From positions 248,001-312,000 of the forward strand of contig OZ220724.1 in the NCBI GenBank assembly GCA_965116715.1: a DNA stretch of 64,000 bases, in the 5' to 3' direction. The position numbers were made by a program, and so were the translations under genes. The DNA is from Poriferisodalis sp965116715 (lineage in GTDB: Bacteria; Actinomycetota; Acidimicrobiia; Acidimicrobiales; Poriferisodalaceae). Positions 17,905 through 26,404 of this stretch are shown here, in pieces. Under the pieces are notes generated by a model that was not told the DNA's origin, did no database searches, and saw only the letters and a program-made list of their open reading frames with translations. Every line of letters begins with the position of its first letter. Position 1 is the stretch's first letter.

Positions 17905-18933
17905 TCAGCCGGCGACGGGCTGCAACTCGGCCGCGAGCGCCGCCAACGGCTCGGGGCCGACGATGGCGCCGTCCTCGACGACGCGTTGGCCGTCGATGTC
18001 GATCGTGTGCATGAACAGCACAGCGTCGGGATGGTTCTCGCCGCCGCCGGGGTCCCACCACGGCATGCCCATGCCGATGGCGTTGTTGCCCTGGGTACGG
18101 GTGTCCTCAATGAACGAGGTGCCGGTGACCCGGGCGGTGGGATGGATGCCGTGGGTGAAGTGAATGACGTACCCATAGCCGCCTTCGGTGCCCGCTCGCC
18201 GCAGCGCCCGGTCGGCGACGGCTCGCTCGTTGCCGCCGCCCGAGATGGCCCGGATGCGGCCATCGATCTCCAGCGTCAGGGGCGCGGTGAGCGAGGTGTA
18301 GTACTCGTGGAAGATGGCGCCGACTTCGATGCGCCCCTTCACCGACTCGACCTCGGGGAAGATGGTGCATTGCCCCGGCACCAGCACCGTTCCCGGCTTG
18401 TCGGCCCGGCGGGGCTTGGAGAACCCGCGCTGGCCCACGGTGAAGCTCACGTCGGTGCCAGCGTCATCGGTGATGCGCACTGTCTTGCCGACGGCGTCGT
18501 TCACCAGCGCGTCGAAGGCGTGGTGGACGGCGAAGTAGCGGTCGAGGTCGACGCGCCCGAACAGCCGCAGCAGGCCCCCGGCGCTGAGGTCGGCGCCCAG
18601 CAGGTAGCGGATGCGGTCGCCTTCCATTGCCTGGTCGTGCAGCTCTGAGCCGGCGAGGTAGGGGAACGTGAAGTCGATCCACACATCTGCGGCCAGCGCC
18701 GCGGCCCGCACAGACGGCGTGACGTAGGGGTCGGCGAGGCGGCCTTGATACGGCAGCGGCGGCATCAACAGCACTGACGCGTTGGCGCCGGCCAGCAGCG
18801 ACGCGCTCAGCACCGCCTGCCACACTTCGGCGTCGCTGTCGGTGTCGGCGGTGATCAAGACGGTCTCATCAGGCTGCAGCGCCATGTAGTCGCACATCAG
18901 CACGTCTGCTGCGCTGGCAAGGGTGGGCGTCAT
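17905..18933 (-). CDS. M29 aminopeptidase / NicX-like (2,5-dihydroxypyridine dioxygenase family) protein
   Basis: 342-aa member of the family that unites M29 aminopeptidases with NicX, the Fe(II) 2,5-dihydroxypyridine 5,6-dioxygenase. The C-terminal third contains candidate metal ligands: VIHFTHGIHPTAR and, later, ENHPDAVL with an H-x-D pair like the one reported for NicX. Context favours a catabolic enzyme over a peptidase: it sits between a Rieske oxygenase (ATGA overlap at 18930-18933) and a molybdenum hydroxylase, as in N-heteroaromatic degradation. Substrate unknown. ATG 18933 is set by the overlap; the longer reading to 19527 runs through the Rieske gene. Confidence 0.65.
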   Translation of the reverse strand: MTPTLASAADVLMCDYMALQPDETVLITADTDSDAEVWQAVLSASLLAGANASVLLMPPLPYQGRLADPYVTPSVRAAALAADVWIDFTFPYLAGSELHDQAMEGDRIRYLLGADLSAGGLLRLFGRVDLDRYFAVHHAFDALVNDAVGKTVRITDDAGTDVSFTVGQRGFSKPRRADKPGTVLVPGQCTIFPEVESVKGRIEVGAIFHEYYTSLTAPLTLEIDGRIRAISGGGNERAVADRALRRAGTEGGYGYVIHFTHGIHPTARVTGTSFIEDTRTQGNNAIGMGMPWWDPGGGENHPDAVLFMHTIDIDGQRVVEDGAIVGPEPLAALAAELQPVAG

Positions 18934-20090
18934 GTGGTTGCTCCGTCGAGCACCCGGTCGAGGTAGCCGTTGAGGAAGTTGTGGACGCCCTTCTCGAGCG
19001 TGCTCATGCGCCCGGGCCGGTAGGCGGGCGAGCTCATCGCTCGCTGCATCGACTCGATCATCACCCGGTCCTCTTCGAGCACCAGGATCTGGTAGTCGTG
19101 GTAGATCTTCAGTGTCTCGTCGAAGTCGGGCCGCTCGAAGAACTCCTCGGGGAACAGGTGGTAGATGACCACCTTGGTGTGACCCTCGTCGATCGGCCAC
19201 GCGATCATCGGCCGGATGCAGTCGATGCGGCCGAAGAACGTCATGTTGGGCGCCTTGTAGGCGGTGCAGGCGAAGCTGTGCGGCCGGTCCTCCAGCCACG
19301 GCATCTTGCCGAGCAGCGGTTCGGCGCCCGGAGTGGGCGGGCCGGCGTTGTAGAAGATCGACAGGCCGCCGTCGGGCTTGGTCATCACGTGGTCGGGCTC
19401 GAACGTGAAGTTGGCGCCGAAGCTGCCGGCGTGCAGCACACCGACGTGGTAGAAGTCCATCAAGTTCTCGTGGACGAACTTCCAGTTGCACGCCAGGTCG
19501 ATCTCGAGCTTGTTGCCCAGGCGGCACTTCTCCCAGCCGAGGAACGAGAACTCCTCGTCGATGACCGCCATCGCATCGGCCAGCGGCTGAGCATCGGGGT
19601 CAAAGTTGATGAAGATGTTGCCCCGCCACACCTCGAGGCGGAGCGGGGTCAGGGCGCAGTCGGCGACGTCGAATCCCTCGGACTCGGCCATGTAGGCGGC
19701 GCCCTTGAGCTGCCCGTCGAGGCCGTACACCCAGCCGTGGTACGGGCAGCTGAACGCCTTGAGATTTCCCTCGCCGTAGGCAACCTCGACTCCCCGGTGA
19801 ACGCACATGTTGTAGTTGGCGTGCAGCTTGCCTTCTCGGTCACGTGAGAGCAGCACAGGCTCGCCGACCAGACGCAGCGCCATGTAGTCGCCTGGTTCGG
19901 CCAGCTCCTCCACCCGTCCCACATACAGCCAGTCACGTTTGAAGTACTCGTCGACCTCGCGACGGAAGATCTCCGGGCTGGCATAGATCGCGCCCGGCGC
20001 ATGACTGGCCTGGTCCACGGCGGCCCTGGTCGCTGTGGGGTCTATCTGCAACGAATCTGGCCCCGACGAATTTGGCATCATGTCCCCCAT
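18930..20090 (-). CDS. Rieske non-haem iron oxygenase, alpha subunit
   Basis: 386-aa aromatic-ring-hydroxylating oxygenase large subunit. The N-terminal Rieske domain has CVHRG and CPYHGW (C-x-H...C-x2-H). The catalytic domain carries the mononuclear iron motif ENLMDFYHVGVLH (Asp/His/His). Three close starts exist (20090, 20081, 20078); none is decisive and the longer reading to 20216 lacks family similarity. No ferredoxin, reductase or beta subunit lies beside it, so electron donors must come from elsewhere. Second gene of the catabolic operon. Confidence 0.9.
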   Translation of the reverse strand: MGDMMPNSSGPDSLQIDPTATRAAVDQASHAPGAIYASPEIFRREVDEYFKRDWLYVGRVEELAEPGDYMALRLVGEPVLLSRDREGKLHANYNMCVHRGVEVAYGEGNLKAFSCPYHGWVYGLDGQLKGAAYMAESEGFDVADCALTPLRLEVWRGNIFINFDPDAQPLADAMAVIDEEFSFLGWEKCRLGNKLEIDLACNWKFVHENLMDFYHVGVLHAGSFGANFTFEPDHVMTKPDGGLSIFYNAGPPTPGAEPLLGKMPWLEDRPHSFACTAYKAPNMTFFGRIDCIRPMIAWPIDEGHTKVVIYHLFPEEFFERPDFDETLKIYHDYQILVLEEDRVMIESMQRAMSSPAYRPGRMSTLEKGVHNFLNGYLDRVLDGATT

Positions 20091-20295
20091 TCCCGATGGC
20101 CCCGCCCCCATGGTTCCGCATTGCGAGACTTGATTCGCTCTCCGTTGCATAGCAGGGCACCAGCCCCCCCGCCAAGGCCAGTGCCGCGGCCGAGGCCATG
20201 TGGCCACGGAAATCAATTGGGCTCCGGCCGGTGCGCTTCAGGGGACGATCAGGATCTTGGCGTGCTCGTCGGCCGTTCGAGATACGGACTTCCTG

Positions 20296-21747
20296 TCAGC
20301 GCACCTCGAACGCGTCGAGGTGGAGGGCGCGCATCTCGCGACGGAAGCGGGTCCAGCTGCCGGGGAAGAACGGCAGGATGCGACCGTTGCGGTTGCGGTA
20401 CCAGCCGGGGCAGTCGCCTGCCCAGCTCATCTGCTGCAGCTCCGCTTGGGTGGCTTCGGCCCATTCGTGGGTGGCGTCTCGGCGAGCCTCGATGATGTTC
20501 GCGCCGCGGGTGAGCAGGTGTTGGATCCAGCGGCCGATGTAGTCGGTGGCGACTTCGGCCGTCATGAACACCGGAGCATGGCCTGGGGATCCGTTGACAC
20601 CAGCGACGGTGAACCAATTCGGGAAGCCCGGGATGGCGACGCCCCGGAATGCTTCGGGCGCCCGACCGAAGGCTGTCCGCAGGTCGAGGCCGTCGCGCCC
20701 GTAGATCTCCAGCGCAGGCCCGCCATCGGCCCGGCCGCCCAGCTTGTACCCGGTGCAGAAGATGACGACGTCGACATCGACCTCGGTGCCGTCGGCGCTG
20801 ACCACGCCGCTCGGGGTCAGCGCGGTGACGCCGTGCGGAACGAGCGTCACGTGATCCAGCGCCAGGGCGGGGTAGTAGTCGTCGGAGACCAGGATGCGTT
20901 TGCACCCCGGCTCGAACGAGGGTGTCAGTGCGGCGATCGTGTCCGGATCGGAGATCGCAGCGCGCATCTGGTCCATGACCTCAGCGCGTAGCTCCTCGAT
21001 GGCGTCGGCCTTCTTCTCGAATGCCCGTTGCCACAGCATGGTGTCGCGGTACTGCTGGCGCCGTGCGCGGTGCCAACCCTCGTCGGTGGCCAGCTCCGCC
21101 TTCTCCTCATCGGTGTAGAAGCGGTTGCGGCGAGGGCGAACCCAGTTGGGCGTGCGCGAGTACACGAAGACCTCGGCCGCGTCCTTCGCCACCTCGGGAA
21201 CGACCTGCACCGCGGCCGCTGCGCTGCCCACCACCGCGACCCGACGCCCGGCGAGCTCGACGTCGTGGTGCCACGAACCGGCGTGCCACACCAGGCCTTC
21301 GAAGGAGTCGAAGCCGTCGAGGGTGGGGTAGTGGGGTTCGGTGAGGCCACCAGTGGCTGAGACGACGAAGCGGTGGCGGAGCCGTTCGCCCTCTGCGGGC
21401 TCGAGTTCCCAGCAGGTGTCATCAGGCTGCCACGATGCCCGGTCGACGGTGGTGTTGAGCCGGATGTGGTCGGCGATGCCGTACTTCTCGGCGCACGACC
21501 TGATGTAGGCCTGAATCTCGGGTTGGCCGGAGAACACCATCGAGAAGTCGGGGTTGGGCTCGAAGCTGTAGCAGTAGATGTGCGACGGAATGTCGCAGTG
21601 CAGTCCGGGATAGGTGTTGCGCAGCCACGTCCCGCCGACATCGGCCTGCTTCTCGTAGACGACGAAGTCGTCGATGCCCAGACGCTTGAGCTGGATGCCC
21701 ATCACCACGCCGCTGAGGCCCGCGCCCAAGATTCCGACTAACGCCAT
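20296..21747 (-). CDS. FAD-dependent monooxygenase (FMO / Baeyer-Villiger type)
   Basis: 483-aa flavin monooxygenase. FAD motif GILGAGLSG is at residues 5-13, GGTWLRNTYPG follows, and the NADPH-binding GSAAAAVQVVPE is near the middle. The fingerprint FEGLVWHAGSW matches the FxGxxxHxxxW pattern of FMO/BVMO enzymes, and FCTGYK (ATG-like motif) is in the C-terminal half. Length is normal for the short type. A 205-bp gap with no gene separates it from the Rieske gene on the same strand. It is divergent from the acyl-CoA dehydrogenase, with only 43 bp between starts. Confidence 0.9.
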   Translation of the reverse strand: MALVGILGAGLSGVVMGIQLKRLGIDDFVVYEKQADVGGTWLRNTYPGLHCDIPSHIYCYSFEPNPDFSMVFSGQPEIQAYIRSCAEKYGIADHIRLNTTVDRASWQPDDTCWELEPAEGERLRHRFVVSATGGLTEPHYPTLDGFDSFEGLVWHAGSWHHDVELAGRRVAVVGSAAAAVQVVPEVAKDAAEVFVYSRTPNWVRPRRNRFYTDEEKAELATDEGWHRARRQQYRDTMLWQRAFEKKADAIEELRAEVMDQMRAAISDPDTIAALTPSFEPGCKRILVSDDYYPALALDHVTLVPHGVTALTPSGVVSADGTEVDVDVVIFCTGYKLGGRADGGPALEIYGRDGLDLRTAFGRAPEAFRGVAIPGFPNWFTVAGVNGSPGHAPVFMTAEVATDYIGRWIQHLLTRGANIIEARRDATHEWAEATQAELQQMSWAGDCPGWYRNRNGRILPFFPGSWTRFRREMRALHLDAFEVR

Positions 21748-21790
21748 GGCACTAGTGTCTCAGCGGAGGCCGCGGGGGACAGACTCGAAC

Positions 21791-22996
21791 ATGACGGTCT
21801 ACGACGACGCGCACGAGTGGTACTCGACTCACTGGGATGCCGAGATGCCCCTGGCGGAGTGGTGGCGGCTCATCTCCGAGTCCGGATGGGGCTATCCGTT
21901 CTGGCCGGCCGATCGGTTCGGTCGCGGCCTCAGCCACGTCGAAGCCACCGAGGCCGATCGTGCCCGCGATGACGTCGGGGCGTTCGGGCCTCCAAACGGG
22001 GTGGCGGTGACGCTGGTGGCGCCCACGCTGTTTGAACACGGCCCCGACCTGCTCCTCGATCGCTACCTGCCGAAGATCGCCACAGGCGAAGAGCTCTGGT
22101 GTCAGCTCTTCTCCGAGCCCGGCGCCGGATCGGACCTGGCAGGGCTGCGCACCACCGCCGAGCGAGACGGCGACGAGTGGATCATCAACGGCCAGAAGGT
22201 CTGGACCACTGCTGCCCACACGGCCGATCGGGCCGTCGTGATGGCGCGCACCGACCCCGACGTGACCAAGCACCAGGGCATCTCGTTCTTCTGCATCGAC
22301 ATGGGCCAGCCCGGCGTCGAGGTTCACCCCTTGCGGGACATGACCGGCGATTGCGAGTTCAACGAGGTCTTCATGGACAACGCCCGCGTGCGTCACGACG
22401 ATGCGATCGGCGGGCTGAACAACGGCTGGCGGGCGGCCATGACGATGCTGGCCGTCGAGCGCGGGCTCGATGCCGTGGGCCACGACGGCGGCGGTGACGT
22501 CGTCAACGACGTCGATCTCTCGGCGCCTGTCGGAGCGGTCCAGCATTCCCAGGCCACCAGCACCGGCATCTCGGGATTCAGCTACACCACAGGCGCCATG
22601 AAAGACCAGGTCGTCCGATCGTTGCTCGATGACGAAGATCGAACCGATCCGCTGCTGCGACAGGCGTTGGCCAACGCGCACATCGAACGAGCTGTCCTGG
22701 ACTGGAACGGCGCCAGACAGGTGAATCCGTCGCTCGGCAAGCTCGCCAACTCGCGGTTGTGCCGCACCCTGCGCGATCTGGGCTTCTTTGGCAAGGGCAT
22801 GCCCGCACAGCTCGGTCGCGACGATCAGCCCGACGGCGGTCACTTCCTGAAGACGGCACTGTTCGCCCAGGGCATGGCCATCGCCGGCGGTACCGACGAG
22901 ATCCAGCGCAACCTCATCGGTGAGCGCGAGCTCGGTCTTCCCAAAGAGCCTGATCCGACTCGGGGTCTGGCGTTCAGCGAACTCCCCGACCCCTAG
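21791..22996 (+). CDS. Acyl-CoA dehydrogenase
   Basis: 401-aa FAD-dependent acyl-CoA dehydrogenase. The FAD/substrate motif CQLFSEPGAGSDLAGL and the segment WIINGQKVWTT are in the middle domain; the C-terminal helical domain ends with AIAGGTDEIQRNLIGER. ATG 21791 is preferred over the upstream 21674 because the latter overlaps the divergent FMO gene and lacks family similarity. It is followed after 9 bp by the SnoaL-like gene, forming a two-gene unit. Likely role: alpha,beta-dehydrogenation of a CoA-activated degradation product; substrate not determinable. Confidence 0.9.
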   Translation: MTVYDDAHEWYSTHWDAEMPLAEWWRLISESGWGYPFWPADRFGRGLSHVEATEADRARDDVGAFGPPNGVAVTLVAPTLFEHGPDLLLDRYLPKIATGEELWCQLFSEPGAGSDLAGLRTTAERDGDEWIINGQKVWTTAAHTADRAVVMARTDPDVTKHQGISFFCIDMGQPGVEVHPLRDMTGDCEFNEVFMDNARVRHDDAIGGLNNGWRAAMTMLAVERGLDAVGHDGGGDVVNDVDLSAPVGAVQHSQATSTGISGFSYTTGAMKDQVVRSLLDDEDRTDPLLRQALANAHIERAVLDWNGARQVNPSLGKLANSRLCRTLRDLGFFGKGMPAQLGRDDQPDGGHFLKTALFAQGMAIAGGTDEIQRNLIGERELGLPKEPDPTRGLAFSELPDP

Positions 22997-23005
22997 GAGA
23001 AGCCA

Positions 23006-23479
23006 ATGCCCTACACCGCACAACAACTGTCGGACCTCCAGGACATTCGCGACGTCCTGCACTCGTACTGCCGCGCCATCGATGACAACCGTCCCGACGA
23101 CGTGGTCGAGCTGTTCACCGATGACTGCGAGTACGACTACGGCGGCGAACTCGGGACGTTCAACGACAAGGCGTACGCGTACAAGTTCTTCCGGGCCGGG
23201 ACCGACAAGATCTACAAGCGGTCTGCGCACTACGTGAGCAACATCGAGGTCAGTTTCAACGGCGAGGACTCGGCCGAGACGGTGACCTATCTCGACGCGT
23301 GGCACGAGTTCCACTCCGACATCGACAACGCCTGGGTCTTCGGACGCTACGTCGACTCGTTCGTGCGCACCGCCGCCGGTTGGAGGATCTGCAAGCGCCA
23401 GGTGCTCACGATGGGTCAGGAAGCGTGGCCCCGCGAGGTCGACTACATGGCGCGCCACGTGTTGCCCCCTCGTCGCTGA
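23006..23479 (+). CDS. SnoaL/NTF2-like fold protein
   Basis: 157-aa cystatin-like/NTF2-fold protein of the SnoaL_4 type (LQDIRDVLHSYCRAIDD near the start, then VELFTDDCEYDYGG and a GRYVDSFVRTAAGWRICKR ending). Such proteins are isomerase/dehydratase-like or accessory enzymes, often beside Rieske oxygenases, where the fold resembles the beta subunit. The ribosome site AGGAG precedes ATG 23006. It could conceivably serve as a small partner for the nearby Rieske oxygenase, but that is inference. Confidence 0.75.
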   Translation: MPYTAQQLSDLQDIRDVLHSYCRAIDDNRPDDVVELFTDDCEYDYGGELGTFNDKAYAYKFFRAGTDKIYKRSAHYVSNIEVSFNGEDSAETVTYLDAWHEFHSDIDNAWVFGRYVDSFVRTAAGWRICKRQVLTMGQEAWPREVDYMARHVLPPRR

Positions 23480-23584
23480 GGTTCGCTCGCCGAATGCGAC
23501 GCCCGCGTCGTAAGCAACTTGCCAGAATGAGTCGCTGACCTGCGATATCGGGACCTTCTGGAAATTCCCGGCAAGTCTTTCGGG

Positions 23585-23657
23585 TGGAGCTAAGGGGAAT
23601 TGAACCCCTGACCTCTTCCATGCCATGGAAGCGCTCTACCAACTGAGCTATAGCCCC
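23585..23657 (-). tRNA. tRNA-Ala (anticodon GGC)
   Basis: 73-nt cloverleaf. Acceptor GGGGCTA pairs with TAGCTCC, D-arm GCTCAGTTGGTAGAGC, anticodon stem CTTCC/GGAAG with loop ATGGCAT (anticodon GGC), T-arm GGGGTTCAATTCCCC and discriminator A. CCA is not encoded (the next bases are CCC). It lies between the SnoaL-like and PPOX-like genes; no duplicate of its 3' end was noticed in the window, so there is no sign that it served as an integration site here. Confidence 0.95.
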
Positions 23658-23745
23658 GAGGCCCCACGACGATACCAGCGCGCACCCTCGTTTTGAGAGG
23701 CGATCGGGCGCGCAACTGAGCTATTGCGGGCGTAACGTCGAGCCC

Positions 23746-24141
23746 ATGAGCATCCCCGTGGAGCCAGCCGACATCGGCAAGCAGATGGAGCAGTTCGGCA
23801 CAGCGGCCTACGTGCTGACGGTGCGCGACGACGCCACGCCGCACATCGCGCACTTGGACATGCGGCTCGACGGCAGCGTGCTGAGATGCGGAGCCAGCCG
23901 TTCTGCGGCAGCCAATGTGGCACAGCGGCCGACGATCTCGCTGCTGTGGCCGCCATTCGAGCCGGGCGGCTACTCGATGATCGTGGACGCCGAGGCCCGC
24001 ACCGTCGACAGCGCCGACGGTCTCGAGCTGGAGTTGCGGCCATCCTCGGGCGTCCTGCACCGGCCGGCGACTCCTTCCACGCCTGCCGCCAACCCCAATT
24101 GCAGCTCGGACTGCGCCCCGCTCGGCTCGCCCGACGCCTGA
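23746..24141 (+). CDS. PPOX-class / FMN-binding split-barrel protein
   Basis: 131-aa pyridoxamine-5'-phosphate-oxidase-like split barrel. The segments YVLTVRDDATPHIAHLDMRLDG, SAAANVAQRPTISLLWPP and GGYSMIVDAEA follow the family's strand order, and the C-terminal VLHRPA...CSSDCAPL is typical of small actinobacterial members. Such proteins bind FMN or F420 or act as small oxidoreductases; cofactor and substrate are not readable here. Single-gene unit downstream of the tRNA. Confidence 0.7.
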   Translation: MSIPVEPADIGKQMEQFGTAAYVLTVRDDATPHIAHLDMRLDGSVLRCGASRSAAANVAQRPTISLLWPPFEPGGYSMIVDAEARTVDSADGLELELRPSSGVLHRPATPSTPAANPNCSSDCAPLGSPDA

Positions 24142-24197
24142 TCGATGCCCGCTTCGCCGTCGGGTGGAGTCGCCGTGCAGCGGCCGCTGAAAATAGC

Positions 24198-24250
24198 TTG
24201 ACTCGTTGGACCCATATCTCCCATATTCATGGGTATGGGTACTATGGGTG
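24198..24250 (+). promoter_or_regulatory. vapBC promoter with inverted-repeat operator
   Basis: TTGACT (24198-24203) and CATATT (24222-24227) are separated by 18 bp. ACCCAT-type and ATGGGT-type repeats (24210-24215, 24220-24224, then 24229-24234 and 24235-24239) form inverted repeats over the -10 region and the start codons. Ribbon-helix-helix antitoxins bind such short repeats, so autoregulation is likely. The predicted transcript start is around 24234, giving a leaderless or near-leaderless message. Confidence 0.5.
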
Positions 24251-24501
24251 ACGTGAAGACGACGGTCGACGTGCACGACGAGCTGCTGAAGCGAGCCAAG
24301 CGGCACGCCCGCGAGACCGGCCAGACACTGCGAGCCGTCATCGAGGAAGGCCTGCGCCTAGTACTGGAGAAACCCCCGCCGACGGGCTACAAGCTGCCGG
24401 ACTTGAGCATCGGTAATCCGGGCGACCCGAACCCGTTAGAGAAGTACACGTTCGCCGAGATACTCGAAATGAGCGAGCGCGAATGGCCGAAGCCGGAATG
24501 A
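24235..24501 (+). CDS. vapB: VapB-type antitoxin
   Basis: 88-aa antitoxin. The N-terminal VKTTVDVHDELLKRAKRHARETGQ is a ribbon-helix-helix DNA-binding segment (the MraZ/AbrB type is not seen). The C-terminal tail (EKYTFAEILEMSEREWPKPE) would wrap the toxin. The start could be ATG 24229, 24235 or 24244; the promoter places transcription at about 24234, so 24235 or 24244 is preferred. It is coupled to the toxin by an ATGA overlap (24498-24501). Confidence 0.72.
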   Translation: MGTMGDVKTTVDVHDELLKRAKRHARETGQTLRAVIEEGLRLVLEKPPPTGYKLPDLSIGNPGDPNPLEKYTFAEILEMSEREWPKPE

Positions 24502-24935
24502 TCGCTGTCGATACCAACATCCTCGTGTATGCGCACCACCGCAGTTCCGCACACTGGGGCCGCGCGTCCGGCCTCGTGAAAGAACTGGCCGACGGTGCCG
24601 AGCCCTGGGCCATCCCGTGGCCCTGTTGCTACGAGTTCTTGGGCGTGACGACGAATCGACGCGCGTGGGGCGACGCTGCGAGCACGACGTCCCAGGCATG
24701 GCGGCAGCTTGAGGCGTGGCTTGCATCGCCGTCGTGCCGGCCGATCGGCGAGACCGTCGGCTTCATGGACACGCTGTCGGACATCGCGGTCGGGCTGAAC
24801 ATTCGCGGTCCCAAGATCCACGATGCCAAGATCGCCGCGATCTGCCTGGCCAATGGCGTCGATGTCTTGCTCACCAACGATCGCGACTTCGCGATGTTCC
24901 CCCAGCTCGTGACGAGGAACCCGTTCGTCGCGTGA
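24498..24935 (+). CDS. vapC: VapC-type PIN-domain toxin
   Basis: 145-aa PIN ribonuclease. Acidic residues of the active site are visible: D5 in MIAVDTNILV, E46 in CCYEFLGV, and the aspartates of IHDAKIAAIC and LLTNDRDF. VapC toxins cleave tRNA or rRNA when freed from VapB. The ATG at 24498 overlaps the antitoxin stop, fixing the start over the upstream 24483. Gene intact. Confidence 0.9.
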   Translation: MIAVDTNILVYAHHRSSAHWGRASGLVKELADGAEPWAIPWPCCYEFLGVTTNRRAWGDAASTTSQAWRQLEAWLASPSCRPIGETVGFMDTLSDIAVGLNIRGPKIHDAKIAAICLANGVDVLLTNDRDFAMFPQLVTRNPFVA

Positions 24936-24973
24936 CGCTTCGGGTGACGGATGCCAGACCGGTTGCCACCATG

Positions 24974-26404
24974 TCACGGCGGCCAAGAGAGTGAGCGCAC
25001 GTCCGGAGCCGAAGAGCGACTGCGACGTCGGCGCCACGCGAGCCGTCCTCTCGAGACGAGATAGACGACGGCGATGACCGCCGTGGAGATGACGGCGAGC
25101 ATGAGGACGCTGCGCCCCTGCACGGGGGTCAGGTCGCGGATGTTCGACCCGTAGACGGCCACGCTCAGCGACGCAATCGAGAAGGCGAGCGCGAGCACGG
25201 AGGCGAACGCCCGGAATCTCTCCGTGCGCGTCTGCTCACGGATGTGCTCTCTGAGCGCGGTGACTTCCGTCGATGTGCTGACCGTCTGCAATGAGGACCG
25301 GAGCTCTGACCGGCGGGCCTGCAACTCTTCCTCGAGGGCGATCAGGACGTCAGAGAAAGTGCCGTGGAGCAATGTGCAGTCGATGTCTCGCAAGCCGCTG
25401 AGCATGCCGACTTCGATTCTCCTCCGCAGTCGGGTGCTGTCCCGGCGTACATGCGCTAGATAGCGGTCGAGATGGGCCACCGTGTCGAGATGCACGTCAA
25501 TGGTGCGTTCATGCATGACCGATCTCGTCGTCATCGCTGCGTCCGACCGCAGCTGCTGGTAGAAGCGGCTCTCCACTTGTTCGATTTCGACGCTCAGGTA
25601 TCTCAGGTAGTAGATCTCGCTCTCGACGATGCGTTCGAGCAGCCTGAGTACGAGGGCTCGCTCCCCAGCATCAGCGGAAACTACTGGGGGCCGCGCATCA
25701 GAAACGGAGAATCCCGGGATGCCGTGATGTGGCCACCGTTGTGTCCGGGGCTCCTCGTGGCTCCAATTGAGGGAATCGCCCGGCTCTGGAGCGAGCCATA
25801 ACGCCACCGATGCACGGTCGGCGACGAGCAATCGACAGCGTCGCTTGCAGTAGCTCAGCGGCCAGTCAGTGGACCCGTGTCGGTTGGGCATGGCGGCGGA
25901 GGCCAAGTCCAACAGTTCTCCGTGGCTGAGGTGTGCAGGCAAAACGGGGAGCTTGTTCGCCGTTGCCGTCACGGACTCATATCTGGGCAAGTCGTCGGCC
26001 AGGCTGATCGACGCCAAGTCTTCGCAGCGGCCGGTGACGGCGATGGATGCGAGAACGGCTTGTGCGTTGCGGTAGGACTCGATGTCGTCGAGGCCATCAT
26101 CGAAATCCACCTCTATGGAGACTTCGTCGCATTCGCCGAGGATCTGCTGCGCGGTGGCCGACAGAGCAATCCCGTGCGGGTCGCCGGCCGGCGCGAGCAG
26201 TGGTTCTGCTCCTGTGTAGCGGTCCTCCCAGCGGAGCCATTCCGCGAAGTAGCCGCACACCAACAGCCGGACGGCGCTGCCCTTGCGCGCCCAGACCGCG
26301 ATGCTCGGTCCTTGCCATCGAGCAGGCTCAGCCGATTTCAGAACCGGCAGAGTCCCCGGCGCTCCGCCAAGCTGAAGGTGCTCTCCGGCCCCATTGGCCG
26401 TCAT
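24974..26404 (-). CDS. CorA-like two-helix membrane protein with GSN in place of GMN
   Basis: 476-aa protein of unknown function. The first ~230 residues have no recognised motif. From about 240 to 400 it is predicted long helices/coiled coil (RLLERIVESEIYYLRYLSVE, ALEEELQARRSEL). Two C-terminal membrane helices follow; the first ends in YGSN, the position of the YGMN selectivity motif of CorA Mg2+ channels, and a basic tail ends the protein. This is CorA-like topology with a different N-terminus and an altered filter. ATG 26404 overlaps the glycosyltransferase stop (ATGA at 26401-26404), so the two are co-translated. It could be a channel, a sensor or an effector; the sequence does not decide. 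Confidence 0.6.
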   Translation of the reverse strand: MTANGAGEHLQLGGAPGTLPVLKSAEPARWQGPSIAVWARKGSAVRLLVCGYFAEWLRWEDRYTGAEPLLAPAGDPHGIALSATAQQILGECDEVSIEVDFDDGLDDIESYRNAQAVLASIAVTGRCEDLASISLADDLPRYESVTATANKLPVLPAHLSHGELLDLASAAMPNRHGSTDWPLSYCKRRCRLLVADRASVALWLAPEPGDSLNWSHEEPRTQRWPHHGIPGFSVSDARPPVVSADAGERALVLRLLERIVESEIYYLRYLSVEIEQVESRFYQQLRSDAAMTTRSVMHERTIDVHLDTVAHLDRYLAHVRRDSTRLRRRIEVGMLSGLRDIDCTLLHGTFSDVLIALEEELQARRSELRSSLQTVSTSTEVTALREHIREQTRTERFRAFASVLALAFSIASLSVAVYGSNIRDLTPVQGRSVLMLAVISTAVIAVVYLVSRGRLAWRRRRSRSSAPDVRSLSWPP

